Below are positions 23,138 to 32,546 of a stretch of 64,000 nt of DNA, piece after piece (within the stretch, counting starts at the first letter, position 1; each line of letters starts with the position of its first letter). The stretch lies in the NCBI GenBank assembly GCA_021030915.1, contig JAGEMR010000088.1:62001-126000 (forward strand), written 5' to 3'. Made by a program: the position numbers and the translations under genes. The stretch is from Astrothelium macrocarpum. Its lineage: Eukaryota > Ascomycota > Dothideomycetes > Trypetheliales > Trypetheliaceae. The notes under the pieces are model-generated. The model saw only the letters and a list, made by a program, of their open reading frames with translations. It had not been told where the DNA came from and made no database searches.

Positions 23138-24466
23138 TCATATGCCATTCGTCTCAGCGACTACCTGCGCAATCTGACTATTAATTGGAATATTACCCAA
23201 AAGTGGCTTCTCCATAGCCGCCTCTGGGATCCATCGAAGCTTCGTTTGTGGTCGGAACACCATGCAAAATGTGGATCCGCCGTAATGAAACGTTCCCAAT
23301 TCCTCACCCTTTTGTACATGTTGATCTTCCTTTACAAATGTATCACATGTCGAGACTTCGGCCATCCCAATGAGAATCACGCACATGAGCCCAATTGCTG
23401 GGTTGTCTGCTTCAATGTAGATGAAAGCCCTTGTAGCGACTTCCGCTAGATATCCTTGAGATGGACTCAAAGATGTATGTCGAGACCCAAAATCTTGATA
23501 TGTAGCCTTGGAATAGTATGTCCCGGGTGCGGTCCATGTCTTGACAATTCTGCCATTGACGGGGCTGTGCCATCGGTGGTAGCTGAGGCCGCTCAAAAAT
23601 GCTTGGTAGACAGTGCCATTGGCAAAATGATCTGCCAGCTTATCGTGTGCAAGCATGTCTACGATTGAATATGGTTGGTCCTTGACCCAAAAAGTATCTC
23701 GCCTCGCGACATTGGTCGCCAAGCGATAAGTCTTGGATTCGCAGGGATTGTTGATAATGTTGTTGTTCTCCGGTCCAGTGACTGGACGAATCCCAGGCCG
23801 GAAACGCCGAGTGAAGAAATCGTCAAACGACTTGAAGCCCCAGTGTGCAGCACTTTTATCGCAAACAAAAAGCTCTTCAAACTTGGCATCGCCCACGCCA
23901 GCATTCGAAACTTTCTCGATGGCGGTAATTGCATAATCGTTTAGCCATCCGCCCTCTCCAGTATGTAGAACACTAGCTGATGACTCTGAATCAAGATATT
24001 TTCCCCACGTATCGAGGACTTTCTTAACGTGAAGATTGACTTTCTTGTTGAGGAAAAAGGCCTTCCCGCTAGGTGTTGATACGGGCCAATTCATCAAGCT
24101 GTTGATTGGGAATCCCACCCAGCCGATGGAATGAACAAATTTATCGAATTTTGGTGCTGTAGTCAACAGCGCGTTCATGAGCTGTAACATAAGCTTATAA
24201 TCTCGAATTTGGGGTCGCCCAAGAGGATCGTTCGCGTGGGTATCCAGTGGGACTTGCTCAAACATCGAAGATGCAAGCATGTAAAGGGTTGAATCCGATT
24301 CTATGAGATTTTGGAAGTCTTGGATTACAGGGTGTAAAGAGCTGCCCTTGCTCTTGAGATCTGATACCATCATTCCGTGCCATTGTTCAAGGACACTATG
24401 GTTATATGGCAACCATTTTCCTGTTTCCACCAGGTGCGTCTCTAACGTTGTCGTAGTGGTGCTCAT
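23138..24466 (-). CDS. PsiD-like decarboxylase of the phosphatidylserine decarboxylase family
   Basis: Single exon, 442 residues from the ATG at 24466. An in-frame ATG at 24520 would add 18 residues. Order of parts: an N-terminal PSDC-type extension (residues about 1-190), then SFDDFFTRRFRPGIRP (213-228), LSYHRWHSPVNG with the conserved His (about 294-305), and GTFHYGGSTFC at 391-401. Ser398 of the GGST motif is the expected self-cleavage site that creates the pyruvoyl cofactor. Length and architecture resemble soluble amino-acid decarboxylases such as psilocybin PsiD (439 aa), not membrane phosphatidylserine decarboxylase. It lacks a mitochondrial presequence and TM helix. I infer decarboxylation of an aromatic or other amino acid to an amine. 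It shares a 579-bp divergent promoter with the synthetase gene. Confidence 0.85.
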   Translation of the reverse strand: MSTTTTTLETHLVETGKWLPYNHSVLEQWHGMMVSDLKSKGSSLHPVIQDFQNLIESDSTLYMLASSMFEQVPLDTHANDPLGRPQIRDYKLMLQLMNALLTTAPKFDKFVHSIGWVGFPINSLMNWPVSTPSGKAFFLNKKVNLHVKKVLDTWGKYLDSESSASVLHTGEGGWLNDYAITAIEKVSNAGVGDAKFEELFVCDKSAAHWGFKSFDDFFTRRFRPGIRPVTGPENNNIINNPCESKTYRLATNVARRDTFWVKDQPYSIVDMLAHDKLADHFANGTVYQAFLSGLSYHRWHSPVNGRIVKTWTAPGTYYSKATYQDFGSRHTSLSPSQGYLAEVATRAFIYIEADNPAIGLMCVILIGMAEVSTCDTFVKEDQHVQKGEELGTFHYGGSTFCMVFRPQTKLRWIPEAAMEKPLLGNIPINSQIAQVVAETNGI

Positions 24467-25045
24467 ATTGTAAATGCTGTTCCAAAGTAAAGTGAAGAGT
24501 TGCTGTGAATCAAAAATCAACAGAGAAAGAAGGTAATGAGATCAAACCAGGGAGCAGTTGACAAAGAATAGTCCAAACATTGCAAACTGACAACGGATTG
24601 TCTTCGCCGACACAATGACCAAAGTTCCACCAATGTTGCTCCTAATTCTTCAAAATCAGCCACGGCATCATTGTTTTCCTTGAGCATTTTCAGAAAAAAG
24701 CATGGTTTATGCGAATCCCTGAAATCGCGCGACAGGACCCACATGGCGGGGTGTTGTTTATGCGGCTGAACATCTATTGTGCTTCACGTGTTGTTTCTGT
24801 TTCTGTAGATCGGGGTCTAACTCTATAGCGGAATTCCTACGATACTCTTCACCGCTACAGGGGCAAAAACATTTCTCTCCTTATTGCGATTTCTACCCTG
24901 GATCTACTTTGTTGGTTTTTTACGAGCATCATGGTATTTTATTCCATATACGGGCTCATCAAAATGTTTATAATCAATCCAAATATGCATTGCCCTTGCT
25001 CGCCCACGCAGATTTTTATTTTGGAATATACACCGTCTCAGCATC
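24467..25045. promoter_or_regulatory. Divergent promoter of decarboxylase and synthetase paralog
   Basis: The 579 bases between two outward-facing start codons must contain both promoters, which would allow co-regulation. No specific operator can be named. Confidence 0.5.
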
Positions 25046-26401
25046 ATGGCATCTCTCACGGCGCAAGAGCAATTTGACCTCATTACTAGGAGACTGACAG
25101 AAGTCAATGGAGGCGATGCCATCAAAGAGATAATAGAGGATGGGAAAGCACCGAAAGGCTTCTGGGGTAAGTCATGCGAGCCGGATAGAACAGAACGTAG
25201 GAAAGTACTAAGCATTGGACCAGCTACTGCGCCAACAGGGAGACGTACGAATCCCCCTCGAATTCTCATCCACAAAACAAACTAAGACTTTTCGTTTTGT
25301 AGCACACGTAGCATATTTTGTTCCATTGCTCAAGCTGGCAGACTTTGCCAAAGCAGGTGCCGACGTATGTTCGTGTTCGATAGATATAGGGTCTGGTACT
25401 GACAGATGTGAATAAAGGTGACAATCCTCTTTTGTGGTATGCTACCAACGGGGAACTCCAAAATGTCAAAGACTGCTTCTGAAGGACATTCTTAGATTTG
25501 TACGCCTTTCTCGTGAATTACGTCCATTCGTATGAGGTTGTACAGCAGAGAAGCAAGTACTACCAGTTCTTGATTCGCGCTGTTCTCCGGAGACTTGGTG
25601 TACCAGACTCGAAAGTCCATTTTGTCGAAGGTTCGTCATATGAGCTGACAAAGGAGTTTTCGCTGGACAACTATAAGCTCTCCGTGCTCTGCGATGAACA
25701 GGAGGTTCGAGATACGGGTGATGAGTATCGCCACGCCACAAGATTGAGCGTCCTATTCTGCCCTGGTCTTCCTGCTCTGGCCGAGCAGTATCTCGACTCT
25801 GACTTTCAATTTGGTGGAGAAGATCAGGTACAGTGTTTTTCTTGACGGAAACCCATAGCATTGAAGTTGACAGCTTGACCAGCGCGGGCTTTTCGAGTTC
25901 AACGAGCGTTTCCTGCCTCAGCTAGGATATCGCAAACGCGCTCATATGATGAATCCAATGATTCCTGGGCTGGCCGGGCCAAAGATGTCATCATCAATTC
26001 CAGATTCGAAGATTGAGTTCCTTGATGATGCGGCTAGTGTTCACCGTAAAATCTTCAAAGCTCCCTGTGAAGATGGACAGATCAAAGATAACGGTTTGTT
26101 AGCCTTGCTAAAGTTTGTTGTAATGCCTTTGAATGAGCTGTTTGCGGAGAATGCGGAGTCGGATCGGAAGACTTCCAGCCTCTTCATTGTCGACTCTGGC
26201 AAGGGGTTCAATGGTGCGAGATTGGCACACTATTCATTGTATGAAGATATTGAGCAAGACTTTGCGGCGGGAAGAATCTCGTCCCTGGCTTTGAAGCAAG
26301 CTGTCTCAGACGCGATAAACAAAATTCTCGAACCGCTTCGAGCAACATATGAAGAGGACAAGGAATGGCAGAAAGTAGATAAATTAGCATATAGCGATTG
26401 A
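25046..26401 (+). CDS. Divergent paralog of cytosolic tyrosyl-tRNA synthetase
   Basis: Six exons (25046-25166, 25224-25244, 25303-25364, 25418-25436, 25496-25827, 25883-26401) join in frame to 357 residues. Two exons are only 21 and 19 nt. Colinear with eukaryotic TyrRS: ITRRLTEV, TGRPHVAYFVP (HIGH-type motif, 48-52), YYQFLIRAVLRRLGVP, QFGGEDQ, MNPMIPGLAG and KMSSS (219-223). Both ATP motifs are intact, so adenylate formation looks possible. Residues that hold tyrosine in human TyrRS are altered: Tyr39 is Phe39, Tyr166 is Cys163, Gln170 is Pro167, Asp173 is Ala170. Only Gln182 (Gln179) is kept. It is therefore unlikely to be the housekeeping enzyme. It may charge or activate another amino acid, or be a resistance copy. 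It converges on the HDO gene, with 273 bp between stops. Confidence 0.88.
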
Positions 26402-26674
26402 GCTTGCGCATATCTGTAACATTATATCTCTAGTCAAACGTTAAAAAATCAATAACTGTTGCTTGTGCTCGTTTTTTTTTTTTTTTTCACACTGTTAGCT
26501 CAGAGCAGACGTGATCCATGAGAACTTCGAATGGGTTTAGATGTTACAGTATTCCATAGAGCTCTTTGGTTAACGCCAAAAAGAAATACAGTCGAGGACT
26601 AACGATTCTATTCAGGATCTATGGAAAAATGGTAGAAATGTCAAACATCATACCGCCGACCATTCTTATCAGTC

Positions 26675-28951
26675 CTATCGGACGAGGCACTCGGAAATTT
26701 CTAGTTCGGCAAGTTTTCTGCCTGCCTTGAAATCCTCAAGCAGTTTGGGGTTGCTTTGAATAGCAGAGAAACAATCACCAAGGCTTTTACGCTCTCGGCT
26801 GACCATTTGACATAGACTGTCTCTTGTCCGCGGCGAAAGAAAGTCCGCAGTAGACATGAGTTCATGCAAAGAGACAAATGCATCCGTCATTCCAAGCAAC
26901 AGACCCTGGTAAGCCAAAGGCCGCATTGATAAATGTAACATGGTGATCGAAAAGTCGGACGGTCCCCATTTCTCCAAAACCTCTTTCAGAGATGCCGGTG
27001 CTGGCTGCCCGCAAGCAGCTATGCACTCCAAGCCGATCTCAAGGATGCCCACACTATCAGTTCGTCGGACCTCGTCCATACCATCCACCACGGCGCGCTC
27101 GATTCCAAAGCCATACTGCGACCTGAGGAGACGAACAACGGCACAATGCACGGCGTCAATGGTCTGGTACGGGACGGCTACAAACCCCTCCAGGAGGCAT
27201 TGATGCGTGAACCAGAAAGGAATCAACTTTGTCAAATTTGACAGATCGATAGTGCAGTTCTTCAAGGGAGTAGGTGAGACCGTTGGTAAATGATGTCGAA
27301 ATTTCTCGAGATCTCCCAAGCTGTTCGAAAGCACGGGATACTCGCAACGAATGTCTTGCAATTTACTGGCACATTCGGCCGGAGATCTGCCAGTAAAAGA
27401 CCAATAAAATGTCATTTTTGGTGTGCTCAGGGAATCGATCCACTGCCTGACAACTTCGACCTCGTTGTGACTAAAAGAACCGAACATGCGGCCTCCCCAA
27501 CGTAGCTCCTGAATGAGTTTGCTATCGTTTCCATTGCCTCGTTTCACCCACGGCGGGAAATTGCTCAGATCGTCTAGGAAATCTGCTTGCCATTGCTTGT
27601 CGTGGATGTCTCGGGGGTTCAACCAGTCAGCCAGAGTCCGTCTTCCGATTTTCATTCGGCTTGCGCAGTGGAGCTTCTCAGCAGAAACAGCTTTGGCAGC
27701 AAAAACCGCGGCTGTTTGCTCCGAAAACTGGTTGACCGAGGAGCAGTGGCCTGGAGTGGATATTCTACTTGCGAGATGTGCTGATCGGCCGCTTCGGCCA
27801 CCCGCCAATGATTTGGATACATGACTTTGAGTGGAAGATTGACTCGAAGGATCGCTAGGAAGCATTTCTGAGAGGGTAAAACCAGCTTGTATCCGTTTCC
27901 AAGCCTGTTGTACGGCGTCTTCTCCTTCTCGCATTCTGACAGTGTCCAAGTATTTGGTCACAGCTTGAAGTGCAATGGCAGTGTGCCCAGAGTCCGAATT
28001 GTCAATTGTGACATGGAGAATAAAGTAGTAAGGGTCCATACGAAGCTTCTTCAGCTCATGAGCTGCCTTGATGGTTGTCAAAGTCATCATTTCGAAATGG
28101 AGATTGAACCCAAGGATCTCAGGGTAAAAGTCGTGTGGAAACAGGGAGATTAGCAGCTGAGCAACAGCAGCTTTCCAGATGTCAATATTGGAATTGGGAT
28201 TTTTGGAAGAATCGATAAAGTCAATGGAGTCACCAGGAGGCAAGTAAGAGCCGTTTCGCTCCAGAAGTTGCTTGTAGAGGAAAACGTGATTTTTGCCCAC
28301 ATCGCCGTCTCCAAGTTCTTCAGAAAGAACTTGCCAAGCATCTTTGCTGGATCTTCGATGGAAGAAGGGAGTAGTGATTTTGTTGACATGGCCCAGCCAT
28401 GAACCGTCAACGAACTTCACCGGAGCACATTGTTCAAGCCACCATTTTGCATAATTTGCGTCTTTGAACAGCTCTGGTGGACTTCCGGCACGTCTTCTCG
28501 CCAAGTAGTCTTCCCATTGTTGGCTGGTTTTAGACTCAGCGTGGCGGAGGAATTCTCCCAAAGTTTCCGGCTTGTAAGTCTTTAGGGACAAAATACCTGA
28601 GGCTTGGGATTCTGAAGTAGCTTCCCACAATGCTTCAGAGAAGAGTTTTAGGAGTAGGTCTCGGCATTTGGGTAGGATGTCTGGATATCTCTCCAGATTC
28701 TGAATTTTGAAGTAGAGCTCCTTGAGTGATTTGAGCTGATCTGCCAAGGCCGAATGCCCGCCATTGGATTCATTGTCATAGTGAGCTTCTGGCTCATTTG
28801 ACGCTGGCTTTGCCTGATAGCTCCCTGGTTTCCCAGTTGCCCACTTCAGGTAGTGCTTTAGGAGGGGTACCAATTGGTGAAAGATTGAAAGAGCTGCAAG
28901 TGCAAGCAACAAGCCCAATGGCTTGAAAAGAATGAGATCTAGAACCACCAT
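26675..28951 (-). CDS. Membrane-anchored heme-oxygenase-like diiron oxidase (HDO), 758 aa
   Basis: Single exon. One N-terminal hydrophobic segment (residues about 4-30, LILFKPLGLLLALAALSIFH) should anchor it to a membrane. Residues about 140-345 match the iron-containing redox enzyme/HDO family: EELGDGD (211-217) with His222, GFNLHFE (Glu287), and ILHVTIDNSDSGH giving His313, an Asp (317 or 320) and His323. These are plausible diiron ligands. A Ser-rich linker (365-400) follows. Then comes a second conserved-looking region (about 420-745) with RRTLADWLNPRDIHDKQW and WGGRMFGSFSHNEVEV, which I cannot assign. HDO enzymes elsewhere N-oxygenate amines or cleave C-C bonds. Substrate here is unknown. 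It shares a 1.3-kb divergent promoter with the ATP-grasp gene. Confidence 0.82.
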   Translation of the reverse strand: MVVLDLILFKPLGLLLALAALSIFHQLVPLLKHYLKWATGKPGSYQAKPASNEPEAHYDNESNGGHSALADQLKSLKELYFKIQNLERYPDILPKCRDLLLKLFSEALWEATSESQASGILSLKTYKPETLGEFLRHAESKTSQQWEDYLARRRAGSPPELFKDANYAKWWLEQCAPVKFVDGSWLGHVNKITTPFFHRRSSKDAWQVLSEELGDGDVGKNHVFLYKQLLERNGSYLPPGDSIDFIDSSKNPNSNIDIWKAAVAQLLISLFPHDFYPEILGFNLHFEMMTLTTIKAAHELKKLRMDPYYFILHVTIDNSDSGHTAIALQAVTKYLDTVRMREGEDAVQQAWKRIQAGFTLSEMLPSDPSSQSSTQSHVSKSLAGGRSGRSAHLASRISTPGHCSSVNQFSEQTAAVFAAKAVSAEKLHCASRMKIGRRTLADWLNPRDIHDKQWQADFLDDLSNFPPWVKRGNGNDSKLIQELRWGGRMFGSFSHNEVEVVRQWIDSLSTPKMTFYWSFTGRSPAECASKLQDIRCEYPVLSNSLGDLEKFRHHLPTVSPTPLKNCTIDLSNLTKLIPFWFTHQCLLEGFVAVPYQTIDAVHCAVVRLLRSQYGFGIERAVVDGMDEVRRTDSVGILEIGLECIAACGQPAPASLKEVLEKWGPSDFSITMLHLSMRPLAYQGLLLGMTDAFVSLHELMSTADFLSPRTRDSLCQMVSRERKSLGDCFSAIQSNPKLLEDFKAGRKLAELEISECLVR

Positions 28952-30270
28952 CTTGATCTATAGACTCAATCGACGATGGGCCTTTGGATCGATCGATCGA
29001 TCGATCCGTTCGTTTTAAAAGACATGATGTATTAGACCATGCCAATTACGGCGCTGTAAAGTTGACATTACAATACAGGTAAATCGATGAACAGCGGGCT
29101 GAAACGTCCGCCGTGGTCCATGGATGAGATGCAGCGTCGTTGATCCCCTCTAGGGACTGTCGATTACATGAGGCCGGCGTCGCGCAATGTGGTGGATTAA
29201 CGCAGGTGGCCTTACCGGAGAAACTCTTTCCCTCTACTGTCATAATGCTTAGAGTGTAGTTTGACAACTACGGTCAAAAGCTGAAGCTGAATGTTTGGCC
29301 CTCTCGTATTTAGTGGACCTCCAACATGGTGTCGTCACCCAGACTGAGTTTTGTGTGATTCTCTTTGTCATAGAATCGATGGCACTGGCTATCCAGAAAG
29401 CACCGTTGTAACATAAAGCGGAACAAGAGCAGCCACAGCTCATCGGATTAGGTCCTTTTGGTGTTCGCATTGTTAACCGACCTGCAGGTTGATGAATTTG
29501 GTGCTTGTTCGGGAAAGATGTAGGTGAGGACATTGTTTAGGAGATCTGCAGTAAGACCACAATGCAAGAACGAGTCTACCAAGTCACCGAGGAACTAGTC
29601 GCGGTGAAAGTTCCAGAAAACTATTCTCTTGCCGAGATAAAGTAAGTTAGCCCCGGAGATGCTGTTGTGAGACGTTCCTTCGTGGCGGCCTTCTAAAGTA
29701 AGGAGTGACGCCATAGTGTTATGTCGAGCAGGACGCCACGGAGAATTAGCCTGCTGTAAAGTGCCCTCTAGAAACAGGATGCCAAAAGAAGCAAATGGCT
29801 ATCACGCCGTTGCTTGAGCCTACGACGCTAACAAGTCCACCAAGCACCAAAGACAGAGAGGCGGTCTAGCAAGCGATCGTCCTAGTAAGATATACGACGT
29901 CGTGTTTGTCTAAAGGAGGAATACGTTGTGGGCAAATGATAGTCGAGGCATGCAGCATGCTTGCGAAGGATCGCAATATGACGGGATAGTGGTAGAGTAT
30001 TTGATGTGCATGAAAGGTAGATGAAAATTTTTAGGTGGCGGTTGTGGTGTAGCTGGGTCTGGCTCCCGTACGGGTCGGACAGTTTCTCAGCCGCACCCTA
30101 ACCACCTGGCCCGAGCTCCCTCGCTTCGTCCGGCAATTCATGCGAAACTTTTTCTGGATGACGAGCATTTCCTGTCAATCGGTCGACGTTATGATGCTCG
30201 CTCTTTTTTGTCTTCAAACTAGAAATTTTTCTGTAAGAGTCAATTGAAAGTTTGTCCAAGCACATTCAGT
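28952..30270. promoter_or_regulatory. Divergent promoter of HDO and ATP-grasp genes
   Basis: 1.3 kb without a gene. It holds a (GATC)5 microsatellite at 28987-29006, about 36 bp upstream of the HDO start, and a GC-rich island near 30033-30130 containing the palindrome CCCGTACGGG (30065-30074). The latter embeds inverted CCG/CGG triplets of the type bound by Zn2Cys6 dimers. The regulatory role is inferred only. Confidence 0.4.
28987..29006. repeat. (GATC)5 microsatellite
   Basis: Five perfect tandem copies of the self-complementary unit GATC in the 5' region of the HDO gene. Confidence 0.9.
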
Positions 30271-32241
30271 ATGAACGGCACGGTGGAAAAGACAAATCTC
30301 TTTCATCTAAAGGATAGCAACGGTATGCTCTTGAAAATAGAAAGAAAACCGGACGCAGGAAGGTGCTAATTTTTAAAAGGACAGTATGAATGTCGCTGGG
30401 CTTGGAGTGAGCGCTCCCATCTCGCTTGTCGAGCCATTGATGTATATTTGGGATCGAATAATCGGCAGCCGCCTCTTCAAGAACCAAATGGTTACCCTGT
30501 AATTGGAGAAGGAAGCAGCAGCGTAATCGATTTTCTCAAATCGAAGGCAAACTCTGGGCTTAGCCACGGCCAAAATTCCAGTGGAGTTGCTGTGAAGCTG
30601 ATATTTCCCCAGTCTAGCGGCTTCATCGTTCGGTCAGATTTTCTGCGCGTTAGGATGGTGGGATGCGCTCTCGTAGATAGCATCAAGGAATTCGTTGAGC
30701 CAAAACAACATCTTGACGTATCTCACCTCGATATTGGGAAGCCAAGCCAATTTAGCGAGGCATTGCAAGGCGCTGCGGGTGCCATTGTGCTTCGAGACCC
30801 TGAAGGTAAAGGTCTTGAATGGTGCCAAAAACAACTCGACAAGGAGCTCATAGAGCGACTTTCTTTCCCCTGGATAGTCAAGACACCATTGAGTCAAAGC
30901 CGTTTGGTCATTGTAGGCCATCGACATCCAGCTGTTTTTACACAATACCTTGCTTCTGCCTCTGCTCTCGGTATCCAGGTTACGTTGGTAGATGGCAAAG
31001 ACGATTTCCTTCCCTCGGAAAAGCGACACGGCGCTGTAGAAAAGTGCATTCCAATGGAGATGACTCCAGACGAAGGGCTTGCAGATCGCATCGCGGCTGC
31101 ACTTTCTGGGAACGGCGTGTATCACGGAATCACCACCTTCACCGACACCTGGTTAACCCACGTTGCAAAGGTTGCCAACGCACTCGCACTACCCACAGTC
31201 CCGCTTGAGACAGTCAAGTTATGTCTCGATAAGCATGCGACGCGACTTTTAGCGCCAGATGGCCCAAAACCATTGCGAGTCCGAGACAGAGAAGACCTGG
31301 GGAGTCGATTGGATGCTTTAGATAAAAGCTCTCTTCAATACCCTCTGATTGTCAAGCCTTGCACTTCTTGGGGGTCATTGGGCGTGCATAGGGTCAATAA
31401 TGAATCCGAGCTCCTTGCTGCGGTTGAGCAAGCAAAAGTCCCTGCAAAGGACGCAGACTTGTTGATAGACAGCTATATCGATGGCCCAGAGGTGGATGCA
31501 AACTTTGTCTTGCAGGATGGCAAAATCCTCTTCTTCGAAATGGTTGACGGCCTTCCTTGCACTGCTGAACTAGAAGGTTCAGGCAAGCAGGGTGACTTTT
31601 TGGAAACAGATGAGATCTGGCCATCTAACCATCCTCAGAAGGAGCAAGATGTCGTTCGAGACTCATTACTTGCGATACTGTTAAAGACCGGCTTCCGTGA
31701 CGGCGTATTTCATATCGAAGCGCGCATCAAGAACTCGGTCATGGAATATGTGCCCATTGGAGACGGTCTTGTTGATTTGAGGCCACGACAAGAAAAGCCC
31801 TCTTTAGAGCCGTCCATTTTCTTGCTTGAAATCAATCAGCGTGTTCCTGGACATGGCGGATCCTGGGGTTCCGCGCTCGCTTATGGAATTGACTATCCGG
31901 CGCTTCAAATGCTTTGCGCACTCAAAGATCAGGAGCGCTTCAAGGCTCTTTCATATCCTTTTGCAAGTGGTGCCCAACAATGGGTGAATTCGGTCTTTGT
32001 AAACACGCATCTTGGTGGCACATATGATGGCGGAGATATACCCAGAGAGTTGAGAGATGTCAGGCCTGATCTGATGGAAGATGTTCACTACAGCAATTGC
32101 TACTATGAACATGGAGAGACGGTATACGATTCGCCAGCTCGAATAGCTTTGTTTGTCGTAACTTCAAAGACCAGCAGACGGAGAGTGTTGGAGGTCTCGC
32201 AGCAAATTCGTAAGACTGTGGAGGTGAAGGTGCGTTCATAG
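30271..32241 (+). CDS. ATP-grasp amino-acid/dipeptide ligase (carnosine synthase-like)
   Basis: Two exons (30271-30322 and 30380-32241, 57-bp intron with a GCTAAT branch site) give 637 residues. The long open frame itself has no ATG at its beginning; the short first exon supplies MNGTVEKTNLFHLKDSNG and joins in phase. An N-terminal domain (1-190) precedes the pre-ATP-grasp segment LVIVGHRHPAVFTQYL (about 193-208). The ATP-grasp core follows, with IVKPCTSWGSLGV (341-353) for nucleotide binding and LLEINQRVPG (499-508), whose Glu501 and Asn503 fit the Mg-binding ExN motif. Such enzymes make an acyl phosphate and join it to an amine, typically forming dipeptides or amides in the cytosol. The gene lies 305 bp upstream of the transporter gene on the same strand. 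Confidence 0.85.
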
Positions 32242-32546
32242 ATCTCAGCTATGCCAATTAAAGTATAGAATGTTCTTCGCATGAGTCATTCCAAGACCGG
32301 AGAAACTCGTAATGGATTCTTTGCACAAGAGGAAAAGAAAAGTGATCGTTGTATTCCGCTGTTGGGTGGCGCCGTAAAACGTGAGAAGAACGGTCCACCT
32401 CGTGGCATTGCTGCAACACCAGACTAGCTAGATCTGGCATAAGCAACAGCCTCCCGTTTTGCCCCTGTTCAGCCCTTGGAGGATTGAAAAGATGCCGCAC
32501 GTCAGCCTTCTCTGTATCATCTTCTTGTTTTTTGGTTCTGTCAAAT

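Noticed and set aside
25046..26401. Calling the gene the housekeeping tyrosyl-tRNA synthetase
   Set aside because: Four of the five residues that contact tyrosine are replaced, which is not tolerated in the essential enzyme as known.
30448..30450. Start of the ATP-grasp gene at the beginning of its long uninterrupted frame
   Set aside because: The codon there is TTG, not ATG. A short upstream exon with ATG at 30271 joins in phase and adds a plausible N-terminus.
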